Notes: generated by a model from the letters alone, not told the origin. Positions 23,690 through 32,699 are shown, numbered from the stretch's first letter. The stretch: DNA of 40,053 bases from an uncultured Bacteroidales bacterium (GCA_903879715.1 CAIRMR010000091.1:1-40053), one strand, 5' to 3'. Numbers and translations are program-made.

Positions 23690-25801
23690 TTATTTCAATC
23701 CACGGCGTTTCAACAATGGATCCATAGAGGGTTCCTGTCCCCTGAATTTTTTATATTGAATCATTCCTTCATCGTCACCGGATTCAGCCAGGCAATTCTT
23801 ACGGAACTTTGCAGCCAGTTCAGGATTGAAAATATCCCCCGACTGTTTGAAATAGTCAAATGCATCCGCGTCAAGAACTGCAGCCCATATATACACATAA
23901 TATCCTGCGGCATATCCGCCACTGAAAATATGAGCGAAATAGGTTGAGCGGTAGCGTGGTAGAATTTCTGGTATCAATCCGGCTTTAGCCATAGCTTCTT
24001 TCTCAAAAGTCTCCGGCTCAACTTTTGCCGGTGAGGCAAGTTCGTGGTAATCCAGGTCAAGGATGGAAGCAGCAAGATATTCAACAGTAACAAATCCCTG
24101 GTTAAACAGGCCGCTTTTTTCAATTTTGGCAATCAGTTTGTCAGGGATAACTTCGCCTGTCTTGTAGTGCTTTGCATACATTTTAAGAACTTGTGGATCT
24201 GCAGCCCAGTTTTCCATCACCTGTGAAGGCAGTTCAACATAGTCCTGAGGAACATTTCCAGCAGTGCGGTTATATTGGCCGAGAGAGAAAAGTCCATGTA
24301 AAGCATGACCGAATTCGTGAAACAAAGTTGAGGTTTCATCAAAATTCAATAATGCAGGCATATCGCCGGTTGGAGGTGTGAAATTGCATACCATCGAAAT
24401 TACAGGATCAACTTTCTTACCGTTTTCCCATCCGGCCGACTGAAAATCAGTACACCATGCACCGCCGCTTTTACTCTCGCGTGGAAAATAATCAAGGTAT
24501 AAAATCCCAAGGTGTGAACCATCGGCTTCCTTAACCTCAAAGGTTTCTACATCTTTCTGATAGATCGGTAAATTGGTTACTTTCGTAAAAGTGATGCCAT
24601 ATAATTTCCCGGCAACAGCGAACATCCCATTACGAACATTTTCGAGGCTAAAATAAGGTTTCAACTCATTTTCATCAAGATCATATTTTAGTTTGTGGAG
24701 TTTTTCGGAATAATACCACCAATCCCACGACTGGAGTTTAAATTTACCACCCTCCGAATCTGCAATCTTTTGCATTTCAGAAAGTTCTGCTTTTGCAACC
24801 GGTAAGGACGCAACCATTAGTTTGTTCAGGAAAGCATCCACCGTTGAAGGTGTTTTAGCCATATTGTCATCAATAACATAAGCTGCGTAGTTTTCGAAAC
24901 CGAGCAGCCTGGCTTTTTCGGCGCGTAACCTTACAATTTCTGTAAGTGTGCTGTTGTTGTCATTTGCATTGCCATTATCACCACGCATAAAATAGCCGCG
25001 ATAGATTTTCTCCCGCAATTCACGATTTTTTGCGTATTGCAGGAAAGGTATCAGGCTTGGTTTTGCCAGCGTAAAAACCCATTTGCCTTTATTGCCACCT
25101 TTGTCGGCAGCTTCGGCAGCAGCTGATATAACTCCTTCGGGCAAACCATCCAGATCGGCTTTATTATCAATAACCAGTTTAAAATTCTTATTTGTTTCAG
25201 CAAGCAGGTTGTCACCAAATTTTAGCGAAAGACCTGAAAGTTCTTCGTTTATCTTGCGTAACTGATCCTGTTGATCATTAGTCAGATTGGCCCCCTGGCG
25301 CTCAAAATCGCGGTAATATTTCTCAACAACCCGAATCTGCTGCGCATCCAGTTTCAAATCCTTCCGCCTTTCATAGATTGTTTTGATGCGTGCAAAAAGC
25401 TTAGAATTCATTGAAATATCGTCGTTGTGTTTCGATAGCATTGGCGATACTTTTGCAGCAATACCCTGAAGCTGATCGTTAGTATTTGATTCGGTGATGT
25501 TAAAAAACACTTTACTAACACGTTTGAGCATTTTCCCCGACTTGTCGAAAGGAAGAATAGTGTTATCAAAAGTAGGTTCAGATGTATTATTCGTAATTGC
25601 TGCAACTTCTGAATCGTGTTGCTTAATACCTTCGGTAAAAGCTGGCAGGTAATCCGTAGTATCGATTTTATCGAACGGTGGAACCTGGAATGGCGTTGAA
25701 TACTCAGCGAAGAATGGGTTGTCCTTCAGTTTTTTCTCGTTCTTACATGCTGTCATTAAAGTAATAGTAATTACTGTCAACAGCAGGATACTTTTTTTCA
25801 T
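23690..25801 (-). CDS. M3 family metallopeptidase lipoprotein (peptidyl-dipeptidase Dcp-like)
   Basis: The 703-residue protein begins with a lipoprotein signal (LLTVITITLMTAC, Cys about 19), so it should be membrane-anchored in the periplasm. The zinc site HEFGHALHG has His495 and His499, with a downstream Glu region. NPFFAEYSTPFQVPPFDKI at the mature N-terminus and YAAGYYVYIWAAVLDADAF near the C-terminus are characteristic of the Dcp branch of M3, which removes C-terminal dipeptides. Its length is typical. A TAAATTTG box on the minus strand at 25852-25859 is the likely promoter and the 38-bp palindrome its terminator. Confidence 0.92.
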   Translation of the reverse strand: MKKSILLLTVITITLMTACKNEKKLKDNPFFAEYSTPFQVPPFDKIDTTDYLPAFTEGIKQHDSEVAAITNNTSEPTFDNTILPFDKSGKMLKRVSKVFFNITESNTNDQLQGIAAKVSPMLSKHNDDISMNSKLFARIKTIYERRKDLKLDAQQIRVVEKYYRDFERQGANLTNDQQDQLRKINEELSGLSLKFGDNLLAETNKNFKLVIDNKADLDGLPEGVISAAAEAADKGGNKGKWVFTLAKPSLIPFLQYAKNRELREKIYRGYFMRGDNGNANDNNSTLTEIVRLRAEKARLLGFENYAAYVIDDNMAKTPSTVDAFLNKLMVASLPVAKAELSEMQKIADSEGGKFKLQSWDWWYYSEKLHKLKYDLDENELKPYFSLENVRNGMFAVAGKLYGITFTKVTNLPIYQKDVETFEVKEADGSHLGILYLDYFPRESKSGGAWCTDFQSAGWENGKKVDPVISMVCNFTPPTGDMPALLNFDETSTLFHEFGHALHGLFSLGQYNRTAGNVPQDYVELPSQVMENWAADPQVLKMYAKHYKTGEVIPDKLIAKIEKSGLFNQGFVTVEYLAASILDLDYHELASPAKVEPETFEKEAMAKAGLIPEILPRYRSTYFAHIFSGGYAAGYYVYIWAAVLDADAFDYFKQSGDIFNPELAAKFRKNCLAESGDDEGMIQYKKFRGQEPSMDPLLKRRGLK

Positions 25802-25851
25802 AGGGTTGATTTTGAAATAATTTTATTTTTTTTGTGCATAAATAAGGGTGA

Positions 25852-25859
25852 CAAATTTA
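25852..25859 (-). promoter_or_regulatory. -7 promoter box for the M3 peptidase gene
   Basis: The minus strand reads TAAATTTG, a full TAnnTTTG match, 50 bases before the start codon. Confidence 0.5.
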
Positions 25860-26141
25860 GAATGTAATGTAACAGATGCAAGTATATTTTAAAAATATTT
25901 TAAACTTTTATGGAATTTCGGAATCCTGTACATCTAATATCTACAAAGCAAAATTTCTACATTTAAAAACGCAAAGATTAAACGGGGAAAACCACTGATA
26001 ATCAAATTACAAACATAATTCAAGCAATGGTTTTGTTTGAAATCACTTTGAATAAAAAATATGCAGGCAAGATAAAAAGCAATCAAATTATTGATATTTA
26101 TTAAATGCAAAAAAAAACAGTATGAACTTTAAAAAAAAAAT

Positions 26142-26149
26142 TACTTTTG
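26142..26149 (+). promoter_or_regulatory. Distal -7 box upstream of the 26340 operon
   Basis: TACTTTTG matches TAnnTTTG. It competes with the box at 26185-26192; sequence alone does not show which is used. Confidence 0.4.
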
Positions 26150-26184
26150 CAAGCTCGTACGATTTAAATTTCTTCCTTTTTCAT

Positions 26185-26192
26185 TAACTTTG
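26185..26192 (+). promoter_or_regulatory. Proximal -7 box upstream of the 26340 operon
   Basis: TAACTTTG matches TAnnTTTG and would give a leader of about 140 bases before the ATG at 26340. Confidence 0.45.
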
Positions 26193-26339
26193 AAGATTCT
26201 GTTGATAACTTATAATGTCAACGACTTCATACTAATGCAAAATGCTATTTAAATGCCATAAAATTGACTTTTAAAAAAAAGTTTAAAGCTGGTTGACGGA
26301 AAAAGTATTATAGAGATAGAGAAAGAAAGAGGGTAAGCT

Positions 26340-26555
26340 ATGATAATTAACAAAGGGTGGTTTTCAAAATTCATGGTTACATTCGGCTACCTGATGTCGC
26401 TGATTTATATAGGGTTGGGAGTGTCACTTTTTATACCAAATATATTTTTCATTCCATCATGGGAATTAAGATTTGCATTTGCTTTGTTCCTGATTGCTTA
26501 TGGATTTTACAGGCTGGTAAAACAGATTACTAAGAAAACAGAACCCAACGATTAA
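26340..26555 (+). CDS. Small two-helix membrane protein at the head of the PstS-TPR operon
   Basis: The 71-residue protein has two hydrophobic segments (about 11-31, VTFGYLMSLIYIGLGVSLFI, and 41-60, LRFAFALFLIAYGFYRLV) joined by a short loop, with a charged C-terminus KKTEPND. This predicts an inner-membrane hairpin with both ends in the cytosol. I do not recognise a named family, but a small membrane protein in this position is plausible in Bacteroidota TonB-module clusters. A GAGGG motif 6 bases before the ATG serves as ribosome binding site. The stop codon touches the strong ribosome binding site of the next gene, so the two are coupled. Confidence 0.7.
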   Translation: MIINKGWFSKFMVTFGYLMSLIYIGLGVSLFIPNIFFIPSWELRFAFALFLIAYGFYRLVKQITKKTEPND

Positions 26556-26562
26556 AGGAGGT
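26554..26562 (+). promoter_or_regulatory. Unusually strong Shine-Dalgarno for the PstS-like gene
   Basis: AAAGGAGGT lies 6 bases before the ATG at 26569 and overlaps the preceding stop codon. Nearly all other starts in this window lack such a motif. Confidence 0.8.
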
Positions 26563-26568
26563 CATATT

Positions 26569-27513
26569 ATGAAACGTATTGTCTTACTTCCAATTTTTCT
26601 AACTATCAGTATTTTTATTCTGATTGTTACATCATGTCGGAATCCGATGGGAGTTCAGCCTATAACAGAAACTCCAACGCGCGGTAACATTAAAATGAGT
26701 ATTGACGAATCATTCCAGTTGCTCTTCGATACACAGGTTTATACATTTGAATCACAATATGTAGATGCAAAAATAAATGTCAGTTACAAACCTGAAGCAG
26801 ATGTTCTGGCTGATTTCATGAATGATTCAGTTCGCACCATTGTACTAACCCGGGAACTTACCAACCAAGAAAAGGATTACCTGCTAGCACAAAAATTTGT
26901 CGCACGTACTACTAAAGTCGCACACGATGCATTGGCTTTGATTGTAAATAAAGCCAATCCGGATACTATTATCTTAGATTTCCAATTTGCTGATATTTTC
27001 AGAGGCAAGATAACAACATGGAATCAATTAAATCCCAAATCACCACAAAAACCTATCTCTGTTGTATTTGATAACAATAAATCAGGCAATGTGCGTTATT
27101 TCCGCGAAAAGTTCGATTTAAAGGGCAACTTCCCGTCGAACTGTTCAGCTGTAAACACGAATGAAGAAGTTATTAATTATGTAAAAAATAATCCCAGCGC
27201 TCTTGGAATAATCAGTGTGAACTGGATCAGTGATACCCAGGACAGTGTTTCAGAGAAATTCCTGGAATCTGTAAAGGTTGTTGAAGTCGGAACTGATCCT
27301 AAAAATTACTGCAAACCATACCAGGGATATATTGCTGAAGGTTCTTATCCATTTTGCCGCGATGTATATATGATAAGCCGGGAAACATTTTCAGGACTTG
27401 GCACGGGATTTGCTTCATTTGTAGCCGGAGACCAGGGACAAAGAATAATCTTAAAATCAGGACTTGTACCTGCAACCATGCCGATAAGGTTAATACAAAT
27501 AAAAAAAGACTAA
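26569..27513 (+). CDS. PstS-like periplasmic substrate-binding lipoprotein
   Basis: The 314-residue protein has a lipoprotein signal (IFILIVTSC, Cys about 22) and a PBP-like domain of the PstS type: GNIKMSIDESFQ, VRTIVLTRELTNQEKDYL, HDALALIVNKANPD, IFRGKITTWNQL, and a C-terminal SFVAGDQGQRIILKSGLVPATMP. These segments fit phosphate-binding PstS proteins, but no pst permease genes are present. In Bacteroidota such proteins sit with TonB/ExbBD genes, so a role in outer-membrane transport rather than an ABC system is likely. It has a strong Shine-Dalgarno and is followed after 27 bases by the TPR gene. Confidence 0.82.
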   Translation: MKRIVLLPIFLTISIFILIVTSCRNPMGVQPITETPTRGNIKMSIDESFQLLFDTQVYTFESQYVDAKINVSYKPEADVLADFMNDSVRTIVLTRELTNQEKDYLLAQKFVARTTKVAHDALALIVNKANPDTIILDFQFADIFRGKITTWNQLNPKSPQKPISVVFDNNKSGNVRYFREKFDLKGNFPSNCSAVNTNEEVINYVKNNPSALGIISVNWISDTQDSVSEKFLESVKVVEVGTDPKNYCKPYQGYIAEGSYPFCRDVYMISRETFSGLGTGFASFVAGDQGQRIILKSGLVPATMPIRLIQIKKD

Positions 27514-27526
27514 TTCACCAATTATT

Positions 27527-27533
27527 GAGGAGG
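27527..27533 (+). promoter_or_regulatory. Strong Shine-Dalgarno for the TPR gene
   Basis: GAGGAGG lies 7 bases before the ATG at 27541, within the 27-base gap after the PstS-like gene. Confidence 0.75.
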
Positions 27534-27540
27534 AAACACC

Positions 27541-29238
27541 ATGTTACGAATCACACGAACTATTAAGAAAACTCTTGCCGGAATAGCTTTGCTGGTAATT
27601 GGAAATGCTTCATTTGGACAAGTTCAGGATCTGAACTCAGCACTCAGAATGACATATCAGGAACAATTTGATGCTGCCGATAAAGCCTTTAGTGAGCTGA
27701 GCGTCAAAGAACCAGCTAATGGCAAATACTTTTATTACAGTGGCGAAAATCAATTAGCCTCCTATTTTATCGATCCAACCAACATTCCGTTAGACGCTAT
27801 TGCTAAAAAAGCTATTGAACGTTATAATAAAGGAATCGCGGCAAATCCAAATGAACCTCTTAACTACGTAGGACTTGGGAAAGTCGCTTTGATTCAGAAC
27901 AACAAAATTGCTGCTGATGAGAACATTGCCAAAGCTCAGACATTTCTTCCTGCAAAAAAAGTAAAATCTTCGCTTACCAAACCAGAGCAGGCTACATTAT
28001 TGGTTCGTCTTGCCGATGCTTACGTTCAGGTTGGAAGTAAAGACTCTGCTTTGATTTTTGGATTTCTGAGGAGAGCAGAATCTCTTGATAGTAAAAATCC
28101 TGAACTTTATTTAGTACGTGGTGATTATTGGTTCTACACCTTGAATAATGGAAGCCGTGCTGCTGAGAATTACAAAAGAGCCCAGGATTTTTCACCTAAC
28201 TCAACCAGGGCTCGTGTCAGGCTTGGTCAGTTGTATACCCGGATAAGAAGCTACCAGGATGCATTAAACTATTACCAGGAAGCACTTGCTATTGACCCTT
28301 CTTTCGCACCTGCCTACCTCGAAATGGGTTTCCTTTATGCTAAAATGAAACAGCCTGAAGAATCAAAAACAAACTTTAAAAAATACCTTGACCTAAGCAG
28401 CAGTAACATCGCAGCAAAACGCAGGTATGCCAATATGCTTATTCAGACAGAAGATTATAAAGGAGCAATAGAGCAAATCAACCAGATTATGGCAATGGAC
28501 TCTTTAACATTCAATGATCTGAACCGCGCTCTGGCCTATTCATATTACGAAGAGAAACAATACCCTCAGGCTAAATTTTATATGGCTAAGTTCATAACAA
28601 ATGCACCTTCCGAAAAAATTACAGCAAAAGATTACATTTATTCCGGGCATATTCTCCTTAAAAACAGTCAGGATTCCATTGGTATTTTAACTTTAATGAA
28701 AGCTTTTGAAGTTGATACAACTAATGTTGATCTTCTTACCGAGATAGCTGGATTGTATCTTAAAAACAAGAAATCTCAAAATGCCGGTGACACATACAAA
28801 CTTAAGATTCAATATACCAACGGCAACGTAAACGACTATTATAAGATGGGCCGCGCTTATTTTGACGCTAAAAACTGGGCTGAGGCCGATTCAGCCTTTG
28901 CTGCAGTAAACAGGATGAGTATTGATTTTGAACCGGCATATCTTTTCAGGGCTCGGGTTTATTCTAATCTCGATCCTGAAACGAAAGACGGATTAGCCAA
29001 ACCATTCTACGAGAAACTTATTGAAAAGGCCAGTGCTGACTCTGTAAAATACGGTAAAGATATGCTCGAAGCCTATAATTATCTTGGTTATTACTACCTG
29101 GTTAACAAACAATACTGCGAATCACTCATGTATTGGGATAAAATTGCTGCAATAGATCCGGCTAATGAAAATGCAAATAGTGCTCTTAAAGATCTGAAAC
29201 CACGTTGCCCTGAATTCAAATCAGCAAATTCTCAATAA
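27541..29238 (+). CDS. Exported tetratricopeptide repeat protein
   Basis: The 565-residue protein has a signal peptide (1-29, ending GNASFGQ) and is built almost wholly of TPR helices. Clear repeats include YQDALNYYQEALAIDPSFAP, AYLEMGFLYAKMKQPEESK and a C-terminal YLVNKQYCESLMYWDKIAAI. TPR proteins act as scaffolds; this one should be periplasmic. Its place between a PstS-like lipoprotein and the ExbB/ExbD/TonB genes matches a recurrent Bacteroidota arrangement and suggests it organises that envelope complex. No enzymatic domain is present. The 206-base gap to exbB contains a separate promoter. Confidence 0.85.
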   Translation: MLRITRTIKKTLAGIALLVIGNASFGQVQDLNSALRMTYQEQFDAADKAFSELSVKEPANGKYFYYSGENQLASYFIDPTNIPLDAIAKKAIERYNKGIAANPNEPLNYVGLGKVALIQNNKIAADENIAKAQTFLPAKKVKSSLTKPEQATLLVRLADAYVQVGSKDSALIFGFLRRAESLDSKNPELYLVRGDYWFYTLNNGSRAAENYKRAQDFSPNSTRARVRLGQLYTRIRSYQDALNYYQEALAIDPSFAPAYLEMGFLYAKMKQPEESKTNFKKYLDLSSSNIAAKRRYANMLIQTEDYKGAIEQINQIMAMDSLTFNDLNRALAYSYYEEKQYPQAKFYMAKFITNAPSEKITAKDYIYSGHILLKNSQDSIGILTLMKAFEVDTTNVDLLTEIAGLYLKNKKSQNAGDTYKLKIQYTNGNVNDYYKMGRAYFDAKNWAEADSAFAAVNRMSIDFEPAYLFRARVYSNLDPETKDGLAKPFYEKLIEKASADSVKYGKDMLEAYNYLGYYYLVNKQYCESLMYWDKIAAIDPANENANSALKDLKPRCPEFKSANSQ

Positions 29239-29368
29239 CGATTGTTCTTTAGTTTTGATATTCAGCTAAATGCGCTGAATTCTCTAGTGTATGTGTGTGC
29301 GAATTCATTTTTTTTAAATAAAAATGCACCTACTTACAGTAAAGTCTTTTTTAAAAGCCAAAATCTTT

Positions 29369-29376
29369 TATCTTTG
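29369..29376 (+). promoter_or_regulatory. -7 promoter box for exbB
   Basis: TATCTTTG followed by CG matches TAnnTTTG, 68 bases before the exbB ATG. It suggests the four energising genes can be transcribed apart from the PstS-TPR genes. Confidence 0.55.
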
Positions 29377-29444
29377 CGTATGATTTATTAACGTAATTAA
29401 ACAAAAACAATTAATACCATTCACTAATCTAAAATCTAATCACA

Positions 29445-30257
29445 ATGAGCAAAAACGGTCAATCGTTGAAAGAAACACTACGTTCAGCTTTCGCAACTGG
29501 AACAATTCTGATTGCATTGGCAATCGCATTCCTGATTTACTATTATGTATTAGGAAATCCTGTTAACTTTGAAGGTGGTAACCCTGATGGGCACCCAATT
29601 CCGGGTAACTACCTGGCTATGGTTTACAAAGGAGGGATGATTGTGCCTCTTCTAATTACCTTAATTATTGTACTTCTGACATTTACCATTGAAAGGGCTT
29701 TAACCCTCCACAAAGCAAAAGGTACAGGCGCAACAAATGTATTTGTGGCTAATCTGCAAAACTTCCTGAAAAACAATCAGATTGATCAGGCTATCGCTTC
29801 ATGCGACAAACAAAAAGGATCAATTGGAAATGTTATGAAGGCTGGTTTGGTTAAATACAAAGAACTGCAATCAGATACCAGGCTTGACAAAGATCAGAAA
29901 CTCGTATCATTACAAAAAGAGTTCGAAGAAGCTACAGCTTTGGAACTTCCGATGATGTCACGCAACCTGGTTATTTTATCAACCATCGCTTCAATTTCCG
30001 TACTTATCGGTCTTATCGGTACTGTATTAGGTATGATCCGTGCATTTGCCGCTTTGGCGCAAGCTGGTGCTCCTGATGCTTTAGCTCTTGCTACAGGTAT
30101 TTCGGAAGCTCTTATCAATACTGCATTTGGTATCACAGGCTCAACACTTGCCATCATTTTCTACAATTATTTCTCAACAAAGATTGATGGAATGACTTAT
30201 AAAATTGACGAAGCAGGATTCAGTCTTACTCAGACATTTGCAGCGCAATCCAAATAA
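29445..30257 (+). CDS. exbB: MotA/TolQ/ExbB proton channel protein
   Basis: The 270-residue protein has an N-terminal helix (GTILIALAIAFLIYYYVL), a second helix (MIVPLLITLIIVLLTFTI), a cytoplasmic helical domain, and the conserved C-terminal pair around LSTIASISVLIGLIGTVLGM and GISEALINTAFGITGSTLAI. The TVLGMI..F and A.I.TA.G.T segments are the ExbB/TolQ signature. With ExbD it forms the proton-driven motor that powers TonB in the inner membrane. Two exbD genes and tonB follow in order with short gaps (69, 35 and 53 bases), so this is one operon. Confidence 0.93.
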   Translation: MSKNGQSLKETLRSAFATGTILIALAIAFLIYYYVLGNPVNFEGGNPDGHPIPGNYLAMVYKGGMIVPLLITLIIVLLTFTIERALTLHKAKGTGATNVFVANLQNFLKNNQIDQAIASCDKQKGSIGNVMKAGLVKYKELQSDTRLDKDQKLVSLQKEFEEATALELPMMSRNLVILSTIASISVLIGLIGTVLGMIRAFAALAQAGAPDALALATGISEALINTAFGITGSTLAIIFYNYFSTKIDGMTYKIDEAGFSLTQTFAAQSK

Positions 30258-30326
30258 GGTCTGCGAAAAGTATTAATTGAATCATGGCGCCTAGCGCCCG
30301 GTTTTCACAATTCAAAATAAGAAACC

Positions 30327-30953
30327 ATGCCAAAAATTAAAGCACCGGTAAGGACTCCACACATAGACATGACGCCTATGGTGGATTTGTTTGCCCTCTT
30401 GCTTACATTCTTCATGTTGACAACGTCTTTTCGCCCATCCGAAGCAACAGTAATTGATACTCCAAGTTCAGTTAGCGAAAAGGTGTCACCTGAAAAAGAT
30501 GTCATTATTATTCTTGTTGGTAAGGACAATAAAGTGTTCCTGAATTTCGATAACGGACAGGACACATCTGTACTTATAAGAAAAGAAGTTTTGAAAAAAG
30601 TGGCTGAACAGTTTAATCTGACGTTTACTGAAAAGGAATTAAAAACCTTTTCAACGTGGGCTTCATTTGGTATGCCGGCTGATAAACTCAAAGCCTGGAT
30701 AAACACAGCAGATTCAAAGGACCGAGAGGCCTTTCAGACAGGCATTCCTGTTGATTCCGCTGACAATCAGTTAAATCTCTGGGTTCGTTTTATACGCCTG
30801 CAGAATCCACGCGCCGAAGTTGCCATAAAAGGTGACGGTGAAGCTGATTTCAAAACTGTAAAACATGTAATGGATATTCTTCAGGATAATAAGGTTAACA
30901 AGTTTAACCTTACCACCAACCTCATGAAGGACGAAGCTAAATTGGAAGAATAA
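30327..30953 (+). CDS. exbD: ExbD/TolR family protein, first copy
   Basis: The 208-residue protein opens TPHIDMTPMVDLFALLLTFFMLTTSF (9-35), the ExbD/TolR motif in which the Asp at the start of the single membrane helix (MVDL) is the proton-binding residue. The rest is periplasmic; GDGEADFKTVKHVMDILQDNKVNKFNL near the C-terminus is the conserved peptidoglycan-side domain. It is longer than E. coli ExbD (141), as usual in Bacteroidota. Paired with the next gene, it probably forms a mixed ExbD dimer inside the ExbB pentamer. Confidence 0.9.
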   Translation: MPKIKAPVRTPHIDMTPMVDLFALLLTFFMLTTSFRPSEATVIDTPSSVSEKVSPEKDVIIILVGKDNKVFLNFDNGQDTSVLIRKEVLKKVAEQFNLTFTEKELKTFSTWASFGMPADKLKAWINTADSKDREAFQTGIPVDSADNQLNLWVRFIRLQNPRAEVAIKGDGEADFKTVKHVMDILQDNKVNKFNLTTNLMKDEAKLEE

Positions 30954-30988
30954 TACTTATTAAGTTAACAATTTAAAGAAATCATACT

Positions 30989-31642
30989 ATGGCTGAAATA
31001 ATCCAAGCGGAAGGCAAACAAAAAGGCGGCAAAAAGAAAGCTAAAAAGTTTTCGACGCATATAGATATGACCCCCATGGTCGATCTGATGTGTTTGCTGA
31101 TCACCTTTTTTATGCTTACCACAGCTTTCGCCAAGCCCAAAGCAATGGAAATTACCATGCCTGAGAAAGATGATAAAGAGAATAAGATAGCTCCAAAAAT
31201 TGAAGCTGACCGTACCATCAATATTCTCGTTTCAGGAAATGATAAAATTTACTACTATTTTGGACTTGCAGATCCTAAACAACCTCTTCCCCAGTTAATA
31301 TCATCAAATTACAGTAAAGATGGAATCCGGAAAATGCTGCTTCAACGCAACATACTGGTGTTCAAGGCTGTAAAAGAACTAAGGGATAAAGTTATCAGAG
31401 GAGACGAAGTAATGGCAGATTCAACTTTAACACGTAAAGTAAAAGAGTTGAAAAAGACAGTTGATCCAAAGGCCCCAATCATTCTGATAAAGGCTGATGA
31501 AAAGGCAAAATACAAAAACTTAGTTGACATTATTGATGAAATGGCCATCTGCACTGTAGCTAATTATGCTGTCGTCGATATCAATGATCTTGAAAAAGCA
31601 ATGATTAATGGAACAGCGGTTTCAACACCAGCTGTGAAATAA
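30989..31642 (+). CDS. exbD: ExbD/TolR family protein, second copy
   Basis: The 217-residue protein has a Lys-rich cytosolic start (GKQKGGKKKAKK) and then THIDMTPMVDLMCLLITFFMLTTAF, the same proton-binding Asp motif as its neighbour. The periplasmic part (VDPKAPIILIKADEKAKYKNLVDIIDEMAI) keeps the family's C-terminal fold. The two copies differ clearly outside the membrane helix, so they are old paralogues, not a fresh duplication. The gap to tonB is 53 bases. Confidence 0.9.
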   Translation: MAEIIQAEGKQKGGKKKAKKFSTHIDMTPMVDLMCLLITFFMLTTAFAKPKAMEITMPEKDDKENKIAPKIEADRTINILVSGNDKIYYYFGLADPKQPLPQLISSNYSKDGIRKMLLQRNILVFKAVKELRDKVIRGDEVMADSTLTRKVKELKKTVDPKAPIILIKADEKAKYKNLVDIIDEMAICTVANYAVVDINDLEKAMINGTAVSTPAVK

Positions 31643-31695
31643 AATCAACAGAAGTTGACTAAAGTTGTAGTTCACATTTAAAGCAAAATACAAAA

Positions 31696-32487
31696 ATGAC
31701 AAAGCAAAAAGTTTATACCGCTCCAATGGACGAAATCGTCTTTGAGCACAGGAATAAAACTTATGGAGCGTACATTTTGCGTAAATTGTATAGTAAACAC
31801 ATGACAAGGGGTTTAATACTCGCAGTTATCATTTTGGCTGCAGGTTTAGCATACCCATTGGCATCGAGTTATTATGCGCAGAAAAGGCTTGGATACGTCG
31901 AAAAAGCAGCAAGTGCTGAATTTATCGATATGGATAAGCCTAAAGAAGATGCTCCTCCTCCTCCTCCTCCCCCTCCTCCTCCTCCAGCTGAGCTTCAGCA
32001 GAAAGTTAAATTTGTGGCACCTATAGTAACTACTGAAGAAGTAGTTGAAGATGCAGACATCTTTAACCAGGATGATTTATCCAAAACCAGCAATGAAACG
32101 GTTTCAGTTACCGAAGAAGTTGCTGAAGTTGTAACAAAAGAGGAAGTAATAGAGGTTGAAGAAACAAAACCAGTTTTCACAATTGTTGAAGAAATGCCTG
32201 CTTTCCCTGGTGGAGAAGCAGAACGCAACAAATTCCTTGGTACAAACATTGTGTATCCTCAGCAAGCTACCGAAAACGGTATACAAGGTACAGTTTATGT
32301 ATCGTTTGTTGTTGATTCAAAAGGTAATGTTACCGACGTAAAAGTACTTCGCGGTATTGGTGGCGGTTGTGATGAAGAAGCACTTCGCGTTGTTAAAATG
32401 ATGCCACAGTGGCATCCTGGAAAACAAAACGGAAAACAGGTTCGTGTTCTTTTCAATATGCCAATCTACTTTAAACTTCAGGGTTAA
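31696..32487 (+). CDS. tonB: TonB energy transducer
   Basis: The 263-residue protein has the Bacteroidota-type cytosolic start (EIVFEHRNKTYGAYILRKLY), one membrane helix (about 38-58), and a run of eleven prolines at 87-97. An acidic, Val/Glu-rich linker leads to a C-terminal TonB domain (about 170-263: FPGGEAERNKFL, NGIQGTVYVSFVVDSKG and CDEEALRVVKMMPQWHPGKQNG). It carries the energy of the ExbB/ExbD proton motor across the periplasm to outer-membrane receptors. The poly-Pro stretch is encoded by nearly pure CCT repeats (31951-31986). A strong terminator follows the stop by 19 bases. Confidence 0.95.
   Translation: MTKQKVYTAPMDEIVFEHRNKTYGAYILRKLYSKHMTRGLILAVIILAAGLAYPLASSYYAQKRLGYVEKAASAEFIDMDKPKEDAPPPPPPPPPPPAELQQKVKFVAPIVTTEEVVEDADIFNQDDLSKTSNETVSVTEEVAEVVTKEEVIEVEETKPVFTIVEEMPAFPGGEAERNKFLGTNIVYPQQATENGIQGTVYVSFVVDSKGNVTDVKVLRGIGGGCDEEALRVVKMMPQWHPGKQNGKQVRVLFNMPIYFKLQG
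31951..31986 (+). repeat. CCT trinucleotide repeat inside tonB
   Basis: Eleven proline codons, nine of them CCT, encode the poly-proline part of the TonB linker. Slippage here would change the linker length in frame by whole residues. Confidence 0.85.
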
Positions 32488-32506
32488 TAAAGAAGTTTTA
32501 TAAAAC

Positions 32507-32543
32507 AAAAAACGCCGCCAGGTTATTCCGGGTGGCGTTTTTT
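32507..32543 (+). terminator. Rho-independent terminator of the exbB-tonB operon
   Basis: AAAAAACGCC and GGCGTTTTTT (32507-32516 and 32534-32543) form the stem, the second arm running on into Ts. It lies 19 bases past the tonB stop. Confidence 0.88.
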
Positions 32544-32649
32544 TTGCTTGTATTAGTTAGGATAAATTATTAAGCTTGGGATAAATTATTTATTTGAAAT
32601 TTTGAACATTTTTTTAGCTAATACTAATATGGATTGGGATATCAGCAAT

Positions 32650-32699
32650 CCCCGACCTGAAGGTCGGGGCAATAGATGTTGAAATTTATCATTAATCCC
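32650..32699. repeat. REP-like element, copy 1
   Basis: The palindrome CCCCGACC-TGAA-GGTCGGGG (32650-32669) is followed by a flank that is shared with copy 2 (CAATAGATGT at 32670-32679, then a TTTATC word). The identical core and shared 3' flank show a dispersed unit of roughly 45 bases. Confidence 0.85.

Larger units (their letters stand above)
25802..26339. other. 538-bp AT-rich spacer with divergent promoters
   Basis: It contains the M3 gene promoter box (25852-25859, minus) and two plus-strand boxes (26142-26149 and 26185-26192). The middle is A/T-rich without hairpins or frames that I can support. The leader from the nearer plus box to the first ATG is about 140 bases. Confidence 0.5.

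Noticed and set aside
30305-30706. 133-codon antisense frame over the first exbD
   Set aside because: It is the shadow of a well-supported gene on the other strand; similar antisense frames occur over many genes here.
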